From NCBI RefSeq assembly GCF_012489685.1, contig NC_080045.1, forward strand, positions 2,547,001 to 2,611,000: a stretch of DNA of 64,000 nt, in the 5' to 3' direction. Source of the stretch: Lotus japonicus. Its lineage: Eukaryota > Streptophyta > Magnoliopsida > Fabales > Fabaceae. Positions 22,285 to 33,307 of the stretch are shown one piece after another (the first letter of the stretch is position 1; each line of letters starts with the position of its first letter). A program made the position numbers and the translations under genes. The notes beneath the pieces were generated by a model. The model saw only the letters and a program-made list of their open reading frames with translations, searched no databases and was not told the DNA's origin.

Positions 22285-23103
22285 TTACATGCACCATGGT
22301 GTTTGCAGCGTATCCCAAACACCCACTTCTCCGAAGTTTCCAGAAGCTGTGTAAATTCCATCATCTGCAACCACAGGAAAATCAAGAGACATGGCAGCTT
22401 CTGCCCAAATGGAATCATCAAACACGGGTGGCATGGTCTCGTTGTTCACTGTCCCGAAAAACGAACGGAACATGTCATCAGTAGTGTCCATTGCTGCTGC
22501 ATTAGTGTTGTTGTTGGTCTCCAATGGAAGAAGAGGCACCACTGAGTCACTGCTATACATTGATCCATCACCAACAACATGCTGATGATGATGATGAGAA
22601 GGCATGGAGATAGCAGGGTTGTTCATCATCATGTTGCTGCTGAAATCAGAAGATGTGAGGACACTTGTAACAGCGGCATCATCAAAGTTTTGATGAATTT
22701 GAGGTTGTTGTTGATGCATTTGAGGAACAACAACCTGGTTGTTGGCGGGGGCGGTGGTGATGGTGGTGTCAGGTACAGATTGATGATGAGAATTTGCAGC
22801 GGGCACAGAGAGCTCTGGGAGATTGAGCTTGGCTTCAGAGCCGTAAAGCTTACGCGCGGCTGCATCATAAGCTAAGGCAGCTTCATGGGAGGTCTCAAAT
22901 GTCCCAAGCCAGAGCCTAGCACCGCGGTTGGGCTCACGGATTTCAGCAACCCACTTCCCCCAAGTTCTCTGTCTCACGCCTTTGTAGGTGCAGCTCGCGT
23001 TCTCAGGACCTCCTTTCCCTCTCATGCAACCCTTTCTGGAACTGGCCTGCGCTGGCCTCTTCAGCTGCTTTCTCTCTTCAATTCCCATGCCTGATTTCAT
23101 CAT
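22285..23103 (-). CDS. DREB2D: DREB2-type AP2/ERF transcription factor, probably DREB2D
   Basis: A single exon encodes 272 aa. A basic stretch ([11 protein letters not shown], residues about 15-25) precedes the DREB2 signature [12 protein letters not shown] (24-35). The AP2 domain spans about 39-96: [20 protein letters not shown], then [17 protein letters not shown] and EAKLNLPE. The WVAEIREP strand is of the DREB kind, which binds DRE/CRT elements with an ACCGAC core. The C-terminal two thirds are low-complexity (Asn, His, Gln) with an acidic, aromatic end ([12 protein letters not shown]) that may activate transcription. DREB2 genes are usually induced by drought and heat; that is family knowledge. 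The next gene leftwards is WAT1, the same neighbour that I recall for DREB2D in Arabidopsis. Two adjacent ATGs make the start ambiguous by one codon. Confidence 0.88.
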   Translation of the reverse strand: MMKSGMGIEERKQLKRPAQASSRKGCMRGKGGPENASCTYKGVRQRTWGKWVAEIREPNRGARLWLGTFETSHEAALAYDAAARKLYGSEAKLNLPELSVPAANSHHQSVPDTTITTAPANNQVVVPQMHQQQPQIHQNFDDAAVTSVLTSSDFSSNMMMNNPAISMPSHHHHQHVVGDGSMYSSDSVVPLLPLETNNNTNAAAMDTTDDMFRSFFGTVNNETMPPVFDDSIWAEAAMSLDFPVVADDGIYTASGNFGEVGVWDTLQTPWCM

Positions 23104-23240
23104 TGGTGGTGGGGACTCTTCTTCTTTCTTTCCTTCTATTCTTTACCTAAAAGAGAAATAAGCAGCTTGGCTTATTGATTATTGAAGGAATGAAGAGTGA
23201 GTGATTTAAGGTGTTTTTATAGGGAAAACAAGTGAATGTG
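23104..23240 (-). promoter_or_regulatory. TATA box and leader of the DREB2-like gene
   Basis: The minus strand reads ctataaaaac at 23213-23222, about 110 bases upstream of the ATG at 23103, a normal position for a plant core promoter. The leader has pyrimidine/purine tracts typical of a 5' untranslated region. Confidence 0.55.
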
Positions 23241-26007
23241 AGTAAATACTGAACACACCAGTTTCTGAAACGTGGCCCTTAGTGGAGTTGAGCTGCTACT
23301 TGGCATGATGAACCAGGCTGATCGTGTCAACTAAGAGCCTCACTGTTGATGTCTCTTGTACACACTTGGCCTTACCATTTTGTATATATATTAACTTAGT
23401 AGCCAACTCAATATTGATTTCTCTTTACATTTTTCTTTTTTCTTTTTTCTTTTTTCTTGTTTCCTTTTAGTTTCTTTCTTTTTGTGAAATAATTTAAATG
23501 AGACCATGAATTGAATGTAGCATAAAAAAATGAAAGATAAGAAAGTCATATTTCATTTTGCTTTGTTTTTTTCCTAAGAATTAAATGTGGCCATGAATGC
23601 AGCATTGAAAAATATATGATAAAGTAGAAACTGTAAAAAGAAATTCAAACCTGTGGGGGAGAGTAAGCGGTTTTTGGATAAATGAGAGTGTTTATTTGAA
23701 TTTCACTTTATTTTTCTTCATCTTTTAGTTCATTCAGATTTGGATAATGACAGTAGTAGTCATTTACTATTGGGATTTGCGGTGATGTTTGGAGGAAACG
23801 GTTGGAGATAACTACGGGCAGTGGTTTCAAAAACTGCTTATAAATGGCATATAACAATGTCACGTGGAAAGAAAACAATCCCAGGTGTTTCCAAGTGCAG
23901 GAATTGGGAATCATTAGTCAAATGAAGAGAGTGAAAAAAGGCCAAAATCAAATCCAATGGACTGGGACACTAAAAGTACCCTCACGACACATGTATCAGT
24001 TTACCAAAATTAACAAGAATTTTGCACTGCACTGCACTGCACTGCACTACACTAGCTAGTGTCTAGTGTCTTTCTTTCTTTGTTTGTTAAAGGCTAAAAA
24101 TAGAAAGAAGTGCTTGCTCTAAGCATCAGTTAAGAATATCTCTCGAAACTCTAAATATAAAAGAAGTGTGCAGAACTTCCTCCAAATGCAAACACCTGTA
24201 ACTAAAAGAAAATCTTATCACCATACTTTGTTTTTAGAGTGATGCATAATTTCCTCCTAAGTATTGGGTAAGTTAGTCATTAGAAAAATAAATATCCTCA
24301 TAATCTTATTGATCGTGTCAAATGTAAGTTAGTCATTATAGTTAGATGAAATGTCGATAAAATTTAATCTATAAAATCTAACTTGTCCGATATTTGACAC
24401 AATTAGAAATCGTCTTTTAGAGGTTAATTTGTTTGATGCTTACTTTAAAACTGAGCATTTTAGATAAATTTACAGGTGTCATTCTCATTCTCTCAAGTTC
24501 ACATGAATTTCAACAACAAAAAATAATGGATTGAAAATGTGTATTTACAAGTGTTTGACAGTTCTCAAATAAAAATAATAATATATAAAAAGAACTCAAC
24601 TCACTAGCGATGCACGTCATCTAGTACAATAGAGGACTACTGGTACTAGAATATACATAAAACCCCTTGCTCAAACGGTGGATGAAGAAGAGACTAGATA
24701 AGGAAGGAGCAACTGAGATATAAGCAGGGTAAATTATTCAATAATTGTATACACACAGAGGCTTTTTTCACTTATATGATAAGAGTACACAGCAATAATG
24801 AGTGTTATGCACTTATGCTTCATGGCATATGTACTCCACTTAAATTGCATAAAACAACTAGAGCAGCTCCCTTATCTCCACTAGACAAAACTCAAGCAGT
24901 GATTGAGGGTATCAGCAAGGAAAAGTTACAACTGGCTATTTGATCATTTGTCCAATTTGGGGTCCCAAAAGTGTTAGCCATGGTAGTCAAAATCCCGATT
25001 TTAATCCCTTAATTTTACGATTATGCGAGTAAATGCACCTACACGATTAAAACCTTTCAGCATAATCCTTTTTTGGCTAAAGCTGACTTTACAGGCGATT
25101 AAAATAACATAATAGCACTTTAATCTCAATTATGCGATTAAGCTCAGCTCATACTGGGACTGAGTAAGAAATATTTATGGGTCGTGTTTTATAACTTATG
25201 TGCTATAAGTATAACTTTATTCAAGTGTTTGTAATTATTTAAAGTGTTTTCAACTAACACTCCTCTGTTTCTTTTTATGTATATCAATTTTTTTTATTGC
25301 TAAACCAATCACAATGAAAGAGTTAGAGTGTGTCTCTAAAAAAGCGCGTCGGTAGCGCTCCTCTTAGGATAAATTGTACATTGTAAATTTGAATCTCCAT
25401 TCTAAGGTTTATTTCCACTAAATTCCAGGTCTTCTAACCAAGCAAAGACTAGTAAGCATCATTTTACTTCTAGCAGGCAAAACTACCAAAATTGACACTA
25501 AATTCCAGGTATATGAAAACGATTAACATGTTGCACAAGGAAATATGGTTGATGTTCACAATATTGACAAGCCATATAATTTATAGCAAAATGAAGAGAA
25601 GTAAGACAGCCTTAACAGAGGCCTTTGGAGTACATAATTCAATTTTCAAAAGAGTACATTGTTTTGTTTGTCCTAATAATTTATCTATACGATTAAGACT
25701 TCAAATGAGAGAATGTATGTGAACAATTACATCATGTAAGGCATCATTATCCTACAAAATTTACCATGCCAGCATGGAGCTTGCAACCTTAGTAACATAA
25801 CTTGTAGATATTACATATATCTTTTACAGTTTTATTACAAATGATGTAACTTCATGTCAGATGCTATACGCTTACTTTCTAAAACCAACTAGTAACTTTC
25901 TTGGTCTTTATTCTCTGGTAAAGTCAAAATAATATCAGAACCGATTTATGTGCAATTACCAGATATGACAAAGCATAGTATGCAAAACTCATGGTGGCAC
26001 ACTTAAA
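23241..26007. other. Intergenic region between DREB2-like and Obg genes
   Basis: It contains a polypyrimidine stretch with repeated ttctttttt units (23425-23480), a short pentanucleotide array of gcact at 24025-24050, and cgattaa-type repeated words at 24990-25150. The last few hundred bases should hold the Obg 3' untranslated region. No coding frame has support. Confidence 0.45.
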
Positions 26008-29000
26008 CTATGCTTCATTAGAATCTTTGCACTTCCTTAAAGCCGCCCTTATCTCCTTTAACATCTCCTTAATCCTGATACCCTTTCTGCAAGAAACAAT
26101 ATGAAATTTTGACCCATGCCAATGCCGGTGCTATGAAAAGTAGGATATAAAATGTCTACTCTAACTGTCTGAACTGTAAGAGAAACATTTAAAAGTAATA
26201 TGGAACAAAATGTCAAGCACTTACAGAACACTAACTCCAACAACAGAGAGAGGAAGTGGATAGTCCTCAAGTGTTCTTTCCTTCTTGTCACTTTCATCGG
26301 ACAACAATTGAGCTGCAACTTCAGACTGTTCTTTCTGTTCAGAAGCTGCACCATCGTTGCCGATTCTCAGAATTTCTCGGGTCAACAATGGAAGCCTGTC
26401 CTTTACCTGAAAAGTAAGTTAAGTGAATACTTTGTTCCCTGACTTAATTTTGACAAATTAGAAGACAATAGGAAAAAGGGTGAGCCAAGGCACAATGGTA
26501 AAGTAGCTGCCCTGCACTCTAGCTGTCCATTTGTCCTAGGTCCTAGTAACCAATACAGCACCTCCCCTCCCAGGGTAATGCATTACCTATGAGTCTATGA
26601 CCTATGATTTTTAAATTATGGTTGCCGTCACACTAGCATTGTGATTCTTGAAATTGCGCGAAATTGCCAATAAATGAGGCTCATGCGGCCGCAACTGTGG
26701 TTCCTATGCAGTTGCAGGCACTCGAAGAACCTCTATATTGCAGTTGCAGACTGCAATTAAAATTGTCATTTCACCCTCAATGGTCTCCACAATTACGGGA
26801 GCCTTATGCACTAACCCTCCCTTTGTTAGGATCCTAAATATCTAGGTTTAGTTTATTTTAGGAGTTTAAATTTTATTTTAGGAGTTGATCTTTTTATTTT
26901 TGTTGGGTTATCTTTTATATTAAGAGTATCTTTAAATTAAGGAGTTATCATTTATTTTTGTTAGTCTATCTTCTTTATTTCTTAGGGGTTAAGTTTATCG
27001 TTATTAGGATTAATTATAAATAGGGTTACCCTCATTAGGTTAGAATTCGATCATCATTTGAGTATTGAGTTGTAAAAGGGTTTCACCCTTGGAAGGGATT
27101 TTCCCTTGCAAGAAGGTTTACCTTTGTTTATTTTCCAGCATTTATTTTCTAGTATAAATATTAAAAAAAATACAAAAAATTATCCCTTCTCTTCCTTCAC
27201 ATGTGGCTGCCGTTAGGATTTTCAGATCCTAACAAATAAGAACTTAAAAGATAATAACACACAAATACAGGCTGGGAGTAGGAAACCACATACCTCTGGT
27301 AGGTCAATCTTATTTAAAACAACAATGTACGGTCGTTCAAGGTACTCAGGATTATACATGCGCAACTCCTGCAAAACAGAATAATCATGGAGAGATCATG
27401 AACAAGATTAAAGACTTGAAGAGATAAGGGGGTACACCGTACACATTACAACAAAGATAAGCTGGTATGACCACAGATTACATCCTGCACATGAATCTAA
27501 CTACATTTATTGCACTACTTAACCTGCTTGTGACTCAAAATCTCAAAGGATAACAAAGGGAGAAGAAACAACAAACAACAGAGCTGTGATCATCGACAAC
27601 CCAACATCTTAATAAGACTTACAAAAAGATGATTTTTAAGAGAAAACTAATCAGAGCTAAAAATTTCAGTTGTCCAAGTAAACTCCCTACTAATTGTTAT
27701 TAGATTCGAGCTTTAAGGGCCTTAAATAAACAAACTACAACTTCAAGTAAAGCCTTTTAACCAACAAAAAATTCGAATCTGAATGGAAAAAAATCAATCA
27801 CAAAAGCCAAAATACATACTTCTCTGACAGTTCTGTAATCATTTATAGGGTCCTCGGTGGCTGCGTCAACAACATGGACCAACAGTCGGGTCCTCCTTAG
27901 GTGCCTCAAAAAATTGCGGCCAAGACCCTGAAAGATAAAAGCTTTCATATTTAGCATCTATGTGGTTTATGACTTAAATATATTTTTGCTCCCTAGAAAG
28001 ATGGTATTTTTAAAAATTAGAACGTATTTTGTATTCAATTTTAATCTCTATTTAACAACAATAGTGAGTTTTCAGTCTTCATCAAGGACTAGAAACATGT
28101 TTTTAGAAACATACTATTTTTTTAACATGTAAAAAAAATAAAACCAAAAAAAAAACTCAAATAGGGACTGATTTAAAAAAATGACATATTTTCAGAAACC
28201 AAGAACATATCTAAGCCATGATTTAAAATAGTGAGATTCAACAAGGGAAAAAAATTATATAGTGTGTTTTGGTAAACAACTTAATTAAGCGCTTATGACA
28301 TTAAGCTCTGATCGCATAAGCGCATATTCATAACCTGATTTGAGAAACTTATTGAAATAAACTGAAAATAAGTTATACATATTTGATACCTTTCCCAAGT
28401 GAGCACCTTCTATAAGTCCAGGCAAATCTGCCAATGTAGCCTCAGAAGAATACATACCGGCCCCCAAACTGGGATCACCACCAAGGCGTCCAAGATTAGG
28501 CATTAAAGTTGTAAAAGGATAATCAGCAATATCAGGTTTTGCAAGTGTAATGGCTGCCAGAAGTGTTGATTTCCCAGCATTTGGAAGTCCCTACAACAAG
28601 ATTAACTTGAGCTTGAGCAATTGAGTAAAAACATCTGGAGGACCTTCTAAAATGCAGTATTCAGGTATAAATAACTTTTTTACAGTAAGGGCAACAAATT
28701 TCACTTGGATTAGAAGTAAGAAAAAGTCAATATATAGTGGACCCTTGCTCGCAAAATCAAAAGAATTATTTCATACAACAAAAACTAAAAGAAGCTTTAC
28801 TACACCCCACCCCAACATCTTTGACAGTCGTCAATAACTTTTTAAGCTATGGTAAAATCAATATTTCCAGAAATCTTCCATGGCATAGACATATGACACT
28901 GAAGTTCATTCACCAACACTCGAGACATAGTTATTATATAGATAGAAGTTGAAGTGTTGAACAAACCATTACTAATTAAATAAGGCATTATGCATAAGAT

Positions 29001-31461
29001 GCAACACTTACAATTAGACCAACGTCTGCAACAACTCGTAGGATCAACTCCAACTTAACTTCCTCCCCAGGTTGACCGTGAACCAAAACCTGTAACAATT
29101 TTTAAATGACAATCTTTATCTCAAAGTAAGATAGGAACACAACTTGCTAATACACAGTGGAATCTCATTGCAACTACCTAAATGGAGAACGTTCAAATAC
29201 AATTCTTTCTGGACTCAAGATAACTTTCAATTTCCTGACAACCCAAAATGAGAATTTATAACTTTAAATCACAGTCCCAAGCTCAGAGTAAACATAGAAA
29301 CAAATGAGCATGCATTTTAGACGAAAAAATTTGTTTACTGATAATGTATCGCAAAAGTTAAACCAACTTTGATTAAACTGGTACGACGAGAGAAGAGCCC
29401 TGTTGATTTAGTCCTTGTATAAGGTATTCAATTTGCAAAGCGAAGATTGTAAGTTGTAAGTATAAAGGGCCACTAATTGTATCTTACCCGGGATAACAAG
29501 GGAAATATTCCAGTGCAAACATAAATACTCAATAGACTGTAACTGTACCTTATCAGATTCATCTCGCATCACATTAGTTGTCAAAGCCATCATCTTTTTC
29601 CTTTTATTCTGTGGCATTTCTAACAAGCTAATCTGGGCAGACAAAAAGTAAATTAGTTTCAGGTATCAATTACAAAAATAATAACTGAAGGAAAATGTAG
29701 GTGCCCTTATCTAAAATATGTGTGCGTGTGTGTGTAAAGTCCTTATTTAAAGAGCCGAAAAATGAAAATTTATTACATGTTTGTAAGAAATCTTTTGGTC
29801 TAATTATTCCATTGGTCACAAATCTAAAACAGCATAAATTATCGCATGCCAATGAACAGTCTACCAATGTCTTTATATGGACTAAAAGAGCAAGGCTCAT
29901 TACTCAATTACCAAAGCAATAGGTTGTGAAATAATTTTAAATATGTATATTACCCCTCCTTGTCCACCCCTTGCAACAATAACTTCATCACCAGGTTGTG
30001 CTAGATCAGCTAATGTCTTCCCCCGTTTGCTTTTCACAACTGTACCTGTCACAATTATAAACTTGATAAGGAAGATCAGATTTAGTTCTTTAGAGGGTGT
30101 TCACACCAAAATGTTGTTTTCGCAATTTCCTTCACACACAAATTCTGCCATTGGAAGCAAAATCACAATAATGTCACATTTTTTTAGTTGTATTGAAAAC
30201 ATATTGATTCAAAATGAATGAACCAACACCATCCGAGGTGAAATTCAGATTACTTTTTGTTTCATTTTTAGTTGATATTTTCATTTCTGATCATTAAAAG
30301 GACATCTAATTTTTGTTTCCAATATATTGTGAAATAAACGGTGAAATCAAGCATGTATGCATAATGGCAAGGACTAACTACAACTTTTGTTGGAAGAAAA
30401 TAAAGAGGAGGGGAGGGCTTTTAATCAAATTTCCTGATTTGGTCAAAAAATAAAGGAAGTGAGGAGAGTATGTGAAGCATTGCAATTTTTTCTCTCCTTC
30501 CCCCTCCACTTCTCTGTTTGAACCAAACACTCTAGATAGATATCAGCAACAACAACAAATTGTCTTCGATAAAATAAAACCAAACACCACCTACACTTCC
30601 TGAATTTTCAAGTGTGTCTAATAGCAAAGACTAATAGCATTTCAAAAGCTAAAATCAACTATTTGAAGAAACTTATATGACTAGCTTCTCCCATAATTGA
30701 TTCTCAGGGAAAATCTATTGATCCAAACATACATGCCATAAATAGGAACTGGAGGAAACTTCAAAATGGGATTTTCATGGCAACATTGTTCAGTTCAAAA
30801 CACAAGCAGACAGCACAGAACAAACCTAGAGGAACAGCGATACGCAGAGTAGGAGCAGCAAGTCCATCACGCAAGTGCGAGGTCAAGAGTCCCATTGCAT
30901 CAACATTGCCACCACGCTTCGCGTTAAACCGACCCTTGTTGTGAAACTCCAGCAACGTATCCTTCGACTCATCCGCGTACACAAGCACATCCCCTCCATG
31001 GCCACCCAAAGGGAGCACGATGGAACCGTCAAAGTCCCTCTTGAAAGAACTCTTCTTCCAATTCTTCGTCTCCTTCTCCTCTTTCACCTTCTGGTTCAGC
31101 ACCGCGCCGTGTCCACCGTCTCCGCCGCGAACGGTGATGACTGCGTGGTCGAAATACTTGTGAGGCTCCTTCGCCAACGCTGTGGACGGTGGAGAAGCGT
31201 TGTTGGCGCTCGTGACCCTGCATTCTACCACCACAGTTTTGCATTTAGGGTTTGGGAATTCGATTCTGCTACTGTGCGTGACAAACATAAAACGACACCG
31301 TTAGATAACAGAGAGAAGAAGCTTGAAGGAAATGAGAGAAGAGTGAGTAGAGTGATGATGGTTGATAATTGTTACCATGGTGGAAGCAATGGAGTGGAGA
31401 AGAAGCGAGTTTCCTGTAATTGGATTCTGCAGAATGAGGGTGGAGAAGTCAGAGATACCAT
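26008..31461 (-). CDS. Organellar Obg/CgtA-type GTPase (ObgM-like)
   Basis: Exons (minus order) are 31461-31376, 31271-30826, 30045-29954, 29632-29549, 29089-29012, 28590-28390, 27927-27820, 27368-27294, 26406-26225 and 26086-26008: 1431 nt, 476 aa, all phases closing. The N-terminus ([12 protein letters not shown]...) is Ser/Arg-rich and acid-poor, like an organelle targeting peptide. The Obg fold spans about 56-262, with glycine-rich [16 protein letters not shown] and [13 protein letters not shown]. The G domain follows: G1 GLPNAGKST (263-271), switch region [14 protein letters not shown]3 DLPGL (from D317) and G4 NKID (384-387). Obg GTPases assist assembly of the large ribosomal subunit. 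The sequence is not of the chloroplast ObgC type as I remember it and fits the other plant Obg better; mitochondrion or plastid cannot be decided here. Confidence 0.9.
26475..26610 (+). mobile_element. Possible tRNA-derived (Au-like) SINE in Obg intron 8
   Basis: The segment has an A-box-like tggtaaagtagctgcc and a B-box-like ggtcctagtaacc about 40 bases apart, in the layout of plant tRNA-derived SINEs. A cagggtaatgca block follows, as in Au SINEs. It is diverged, and no target duplication was found. Confidence 0.35.
26824..27234 (+). mobile_element. LTR-like element with palindromic ends in Obg intron 8 (411 bp)
   Basis: It starts tgttaggatc and ends gatcctaaca, a perfect 10-bp inverted pair with TG..CA ends. 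It contains a TATA-like ttataaataggg at about 27010. The layout is that of a solo LTR of copia or TRIM type on the plus strand, opposite to the host gene. No 5-bp duplication is visible, which weakens the call. Confidence 0.5.
27960..28390. mobile_element. Two decayed TIR/MITE sequences filling Obg intron 6
   Basis: About 27965-28235 has loosely inverted ends (gacttaaatatatttttgct and agaacatatctaagcc). About 28264-28390 is a fragment of the MITE family seen at 6272-6556 (cttaattaagcgcttatgac and attgaaataaactgaaaat). Together they make up most of the intron. Boundaries are approximate. Confidence 0.4.
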
Positions 31462-33307
31462 TATCCGGAAAAAAGATAATTGAGGAAGAAGAAGATATGA
31501 CTAGAGTTGAAACTTGGGCTATATTATCTTGAACTATGCCCAACAATGAATTTTCTTTTTTTGGTGGGATTGATTCCAGCATTACACACCCAATTTTATG
31601 TTGAAGTGGGTGTCGAGAAACACGCGACCCGAACCCGTTATATCCCGCTTAATCTGTGATCGAGGATTTGGACTGTCTTTCATCGGAGAAACTATTAACA
31701 TGATCTTAATTGGACGACTCGCATTTTAAGTTGTATTAAGTAACTTGAAATGGTAACTCAAAATGTGAGTCTTAGAAAATAGATGGGATCAAACCGCTTA
31801 AATGAGGAATTTCCTATGTATGACGGAAGGGAATTCAAATCCATAAATGTGTTCGGTTAACATCAATTGGACTAATTGAGCAACCTTAGTTCAAAGGATA
31901 AGGGGCGTGTGAAAAATAATATTAATGTAAAAATGGAGAAATAATTTGTTACAAAAGAAAAAAAAAACATTACACTAACTCTCTTGGCTGATTTCTCTCA
32001 ACCTATTTTTATGATGTTTTTTCGTTTTTTTAATAATATTTATTTTGTTCTTTCAAAAAAATTATTTTTGAGAAAACAACATGAAGGCATGTTTTTTACC
32101 GTGAAATTTGTGCACAATAATGTTTTGGGCCATATAGCACCTGGAAATGGATTCTTTACCATAAAAAATGTATGCATTCACACGGCCATTGAATCTGAGG
32201 CATCAATCTTGACCAAATCTCAATAGTATAGTTTAGATATCGTGAATGTAAGGTATTCCTGACTGGGGGTAACCTAAATTCGTAACTCCATCCAAACATA
32301 TATAGTTGATGAAAAAAAGGAAAATTTAGGAAATCTCATTCCAATCTTTTTCTATTAAACTCTAATGTACAAAATGTGAAGAAAACTTTCAGAAAAAATA
32401 TATATTTAATTTAGCGGATAAGCCATTGGCTCCATCACATTCACCACAATGACATGTTGGGGATATGAATCAACTCAAAGGATGACTAGGCATGTCTAAA
32501 CTATAAAAGTCTCCCTAGAAGGGATGCCCACAAGCAAAAGTTTAAATGACTAGGGAGAATTGAACATTTGACCTCCTACCCATTTGTACCAACCCGCTTG
32601 GTTAAATAGAGTTATAGTTGTTGATTAAAGAGTGAAAAAATAGTTATAGTTCTCTTCTCATCAATTTCACCTCCACCCTTTAATAGGAAAATTAGTTTGA
32701 GAAGTGAAATATATGATAGATGATATGATGGGATAAGAAGAGAAAGAAAATGAGTTAAAGAGAAAGAGGGGGTGCGAATATATCAAACTTGTAGAAATAT
32801 AGACGAACTCATGCTTCTTCCCACGCTTAACCAAAACTATAATAGACAAACATTGAATAATTGACACTAACACTATTTAACACTAGTATATGTTTATGGG
32901 GCAAGCTCAGTTTTAGGATTTGTTGCATTGGGGGACTATGCTCACATTGTTATGTGATGCTTGTCCTATCGACCTTTTTCTATCTAATAAAAGTTTCTAA
33001 TTTCTAAAAAAATATCTTCAATAATTGATTCTAAAGTCAATTTTGGGGAGAAGCTTCCCCGCTTCAAAATTGTAAATTTCCACTCGGCACCAATTGCAAT
33101 CTTCTCCATTTTCATGGAACGCTCCTACTTCAAAACCAGAAAGATCTAGATAGCCCAGTTACCCAGTACAATAATTTTATACATGAATAGCGTTAACTTT
33201 ACACCAATGATCAAACCATAAATTAATCCTATGTTTGGCAACAAAGGCATAAAAAGTAATCTTGCTTCATACCCCAATTTCAGGTGGATATTTATTTAAC
33301 TGCTTTC
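31462..33307. other. Spacer between the Obg and LisH genes
   Basis: The left end is the Obg promoter side. At about 32884-33007 lies a segment ending tctaataaaagtttctaatttctaaaaaa (quoted in part), which resembles the A-tailed 3' end of a LINE. At 33020-33070 there is a short MITE-like gattctaaagtcaatttt block. No gene is seen. Confidence 0.4.

Noticed and set aside
22579..23094. Plus-strand frames across the DREB2-like gene
   Set aside because: Antisense shadows of an AP2 coding exon with GC-rich codons.
31288..31288. Start of the Obg protein at the ATG near 31288
   Set aside because: An upstream ATG at 31461 with a spliced first exon (donor 31375, acceptor before 31271) keeps the frame and gives a transit-peptide-like N-terminus.
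30875..31483. 202-codon plus-strand frame
   Set aside because: Antisense shadow of Obg exons 1-2; the minus strand gives a full Obg fold with closing splice phases.
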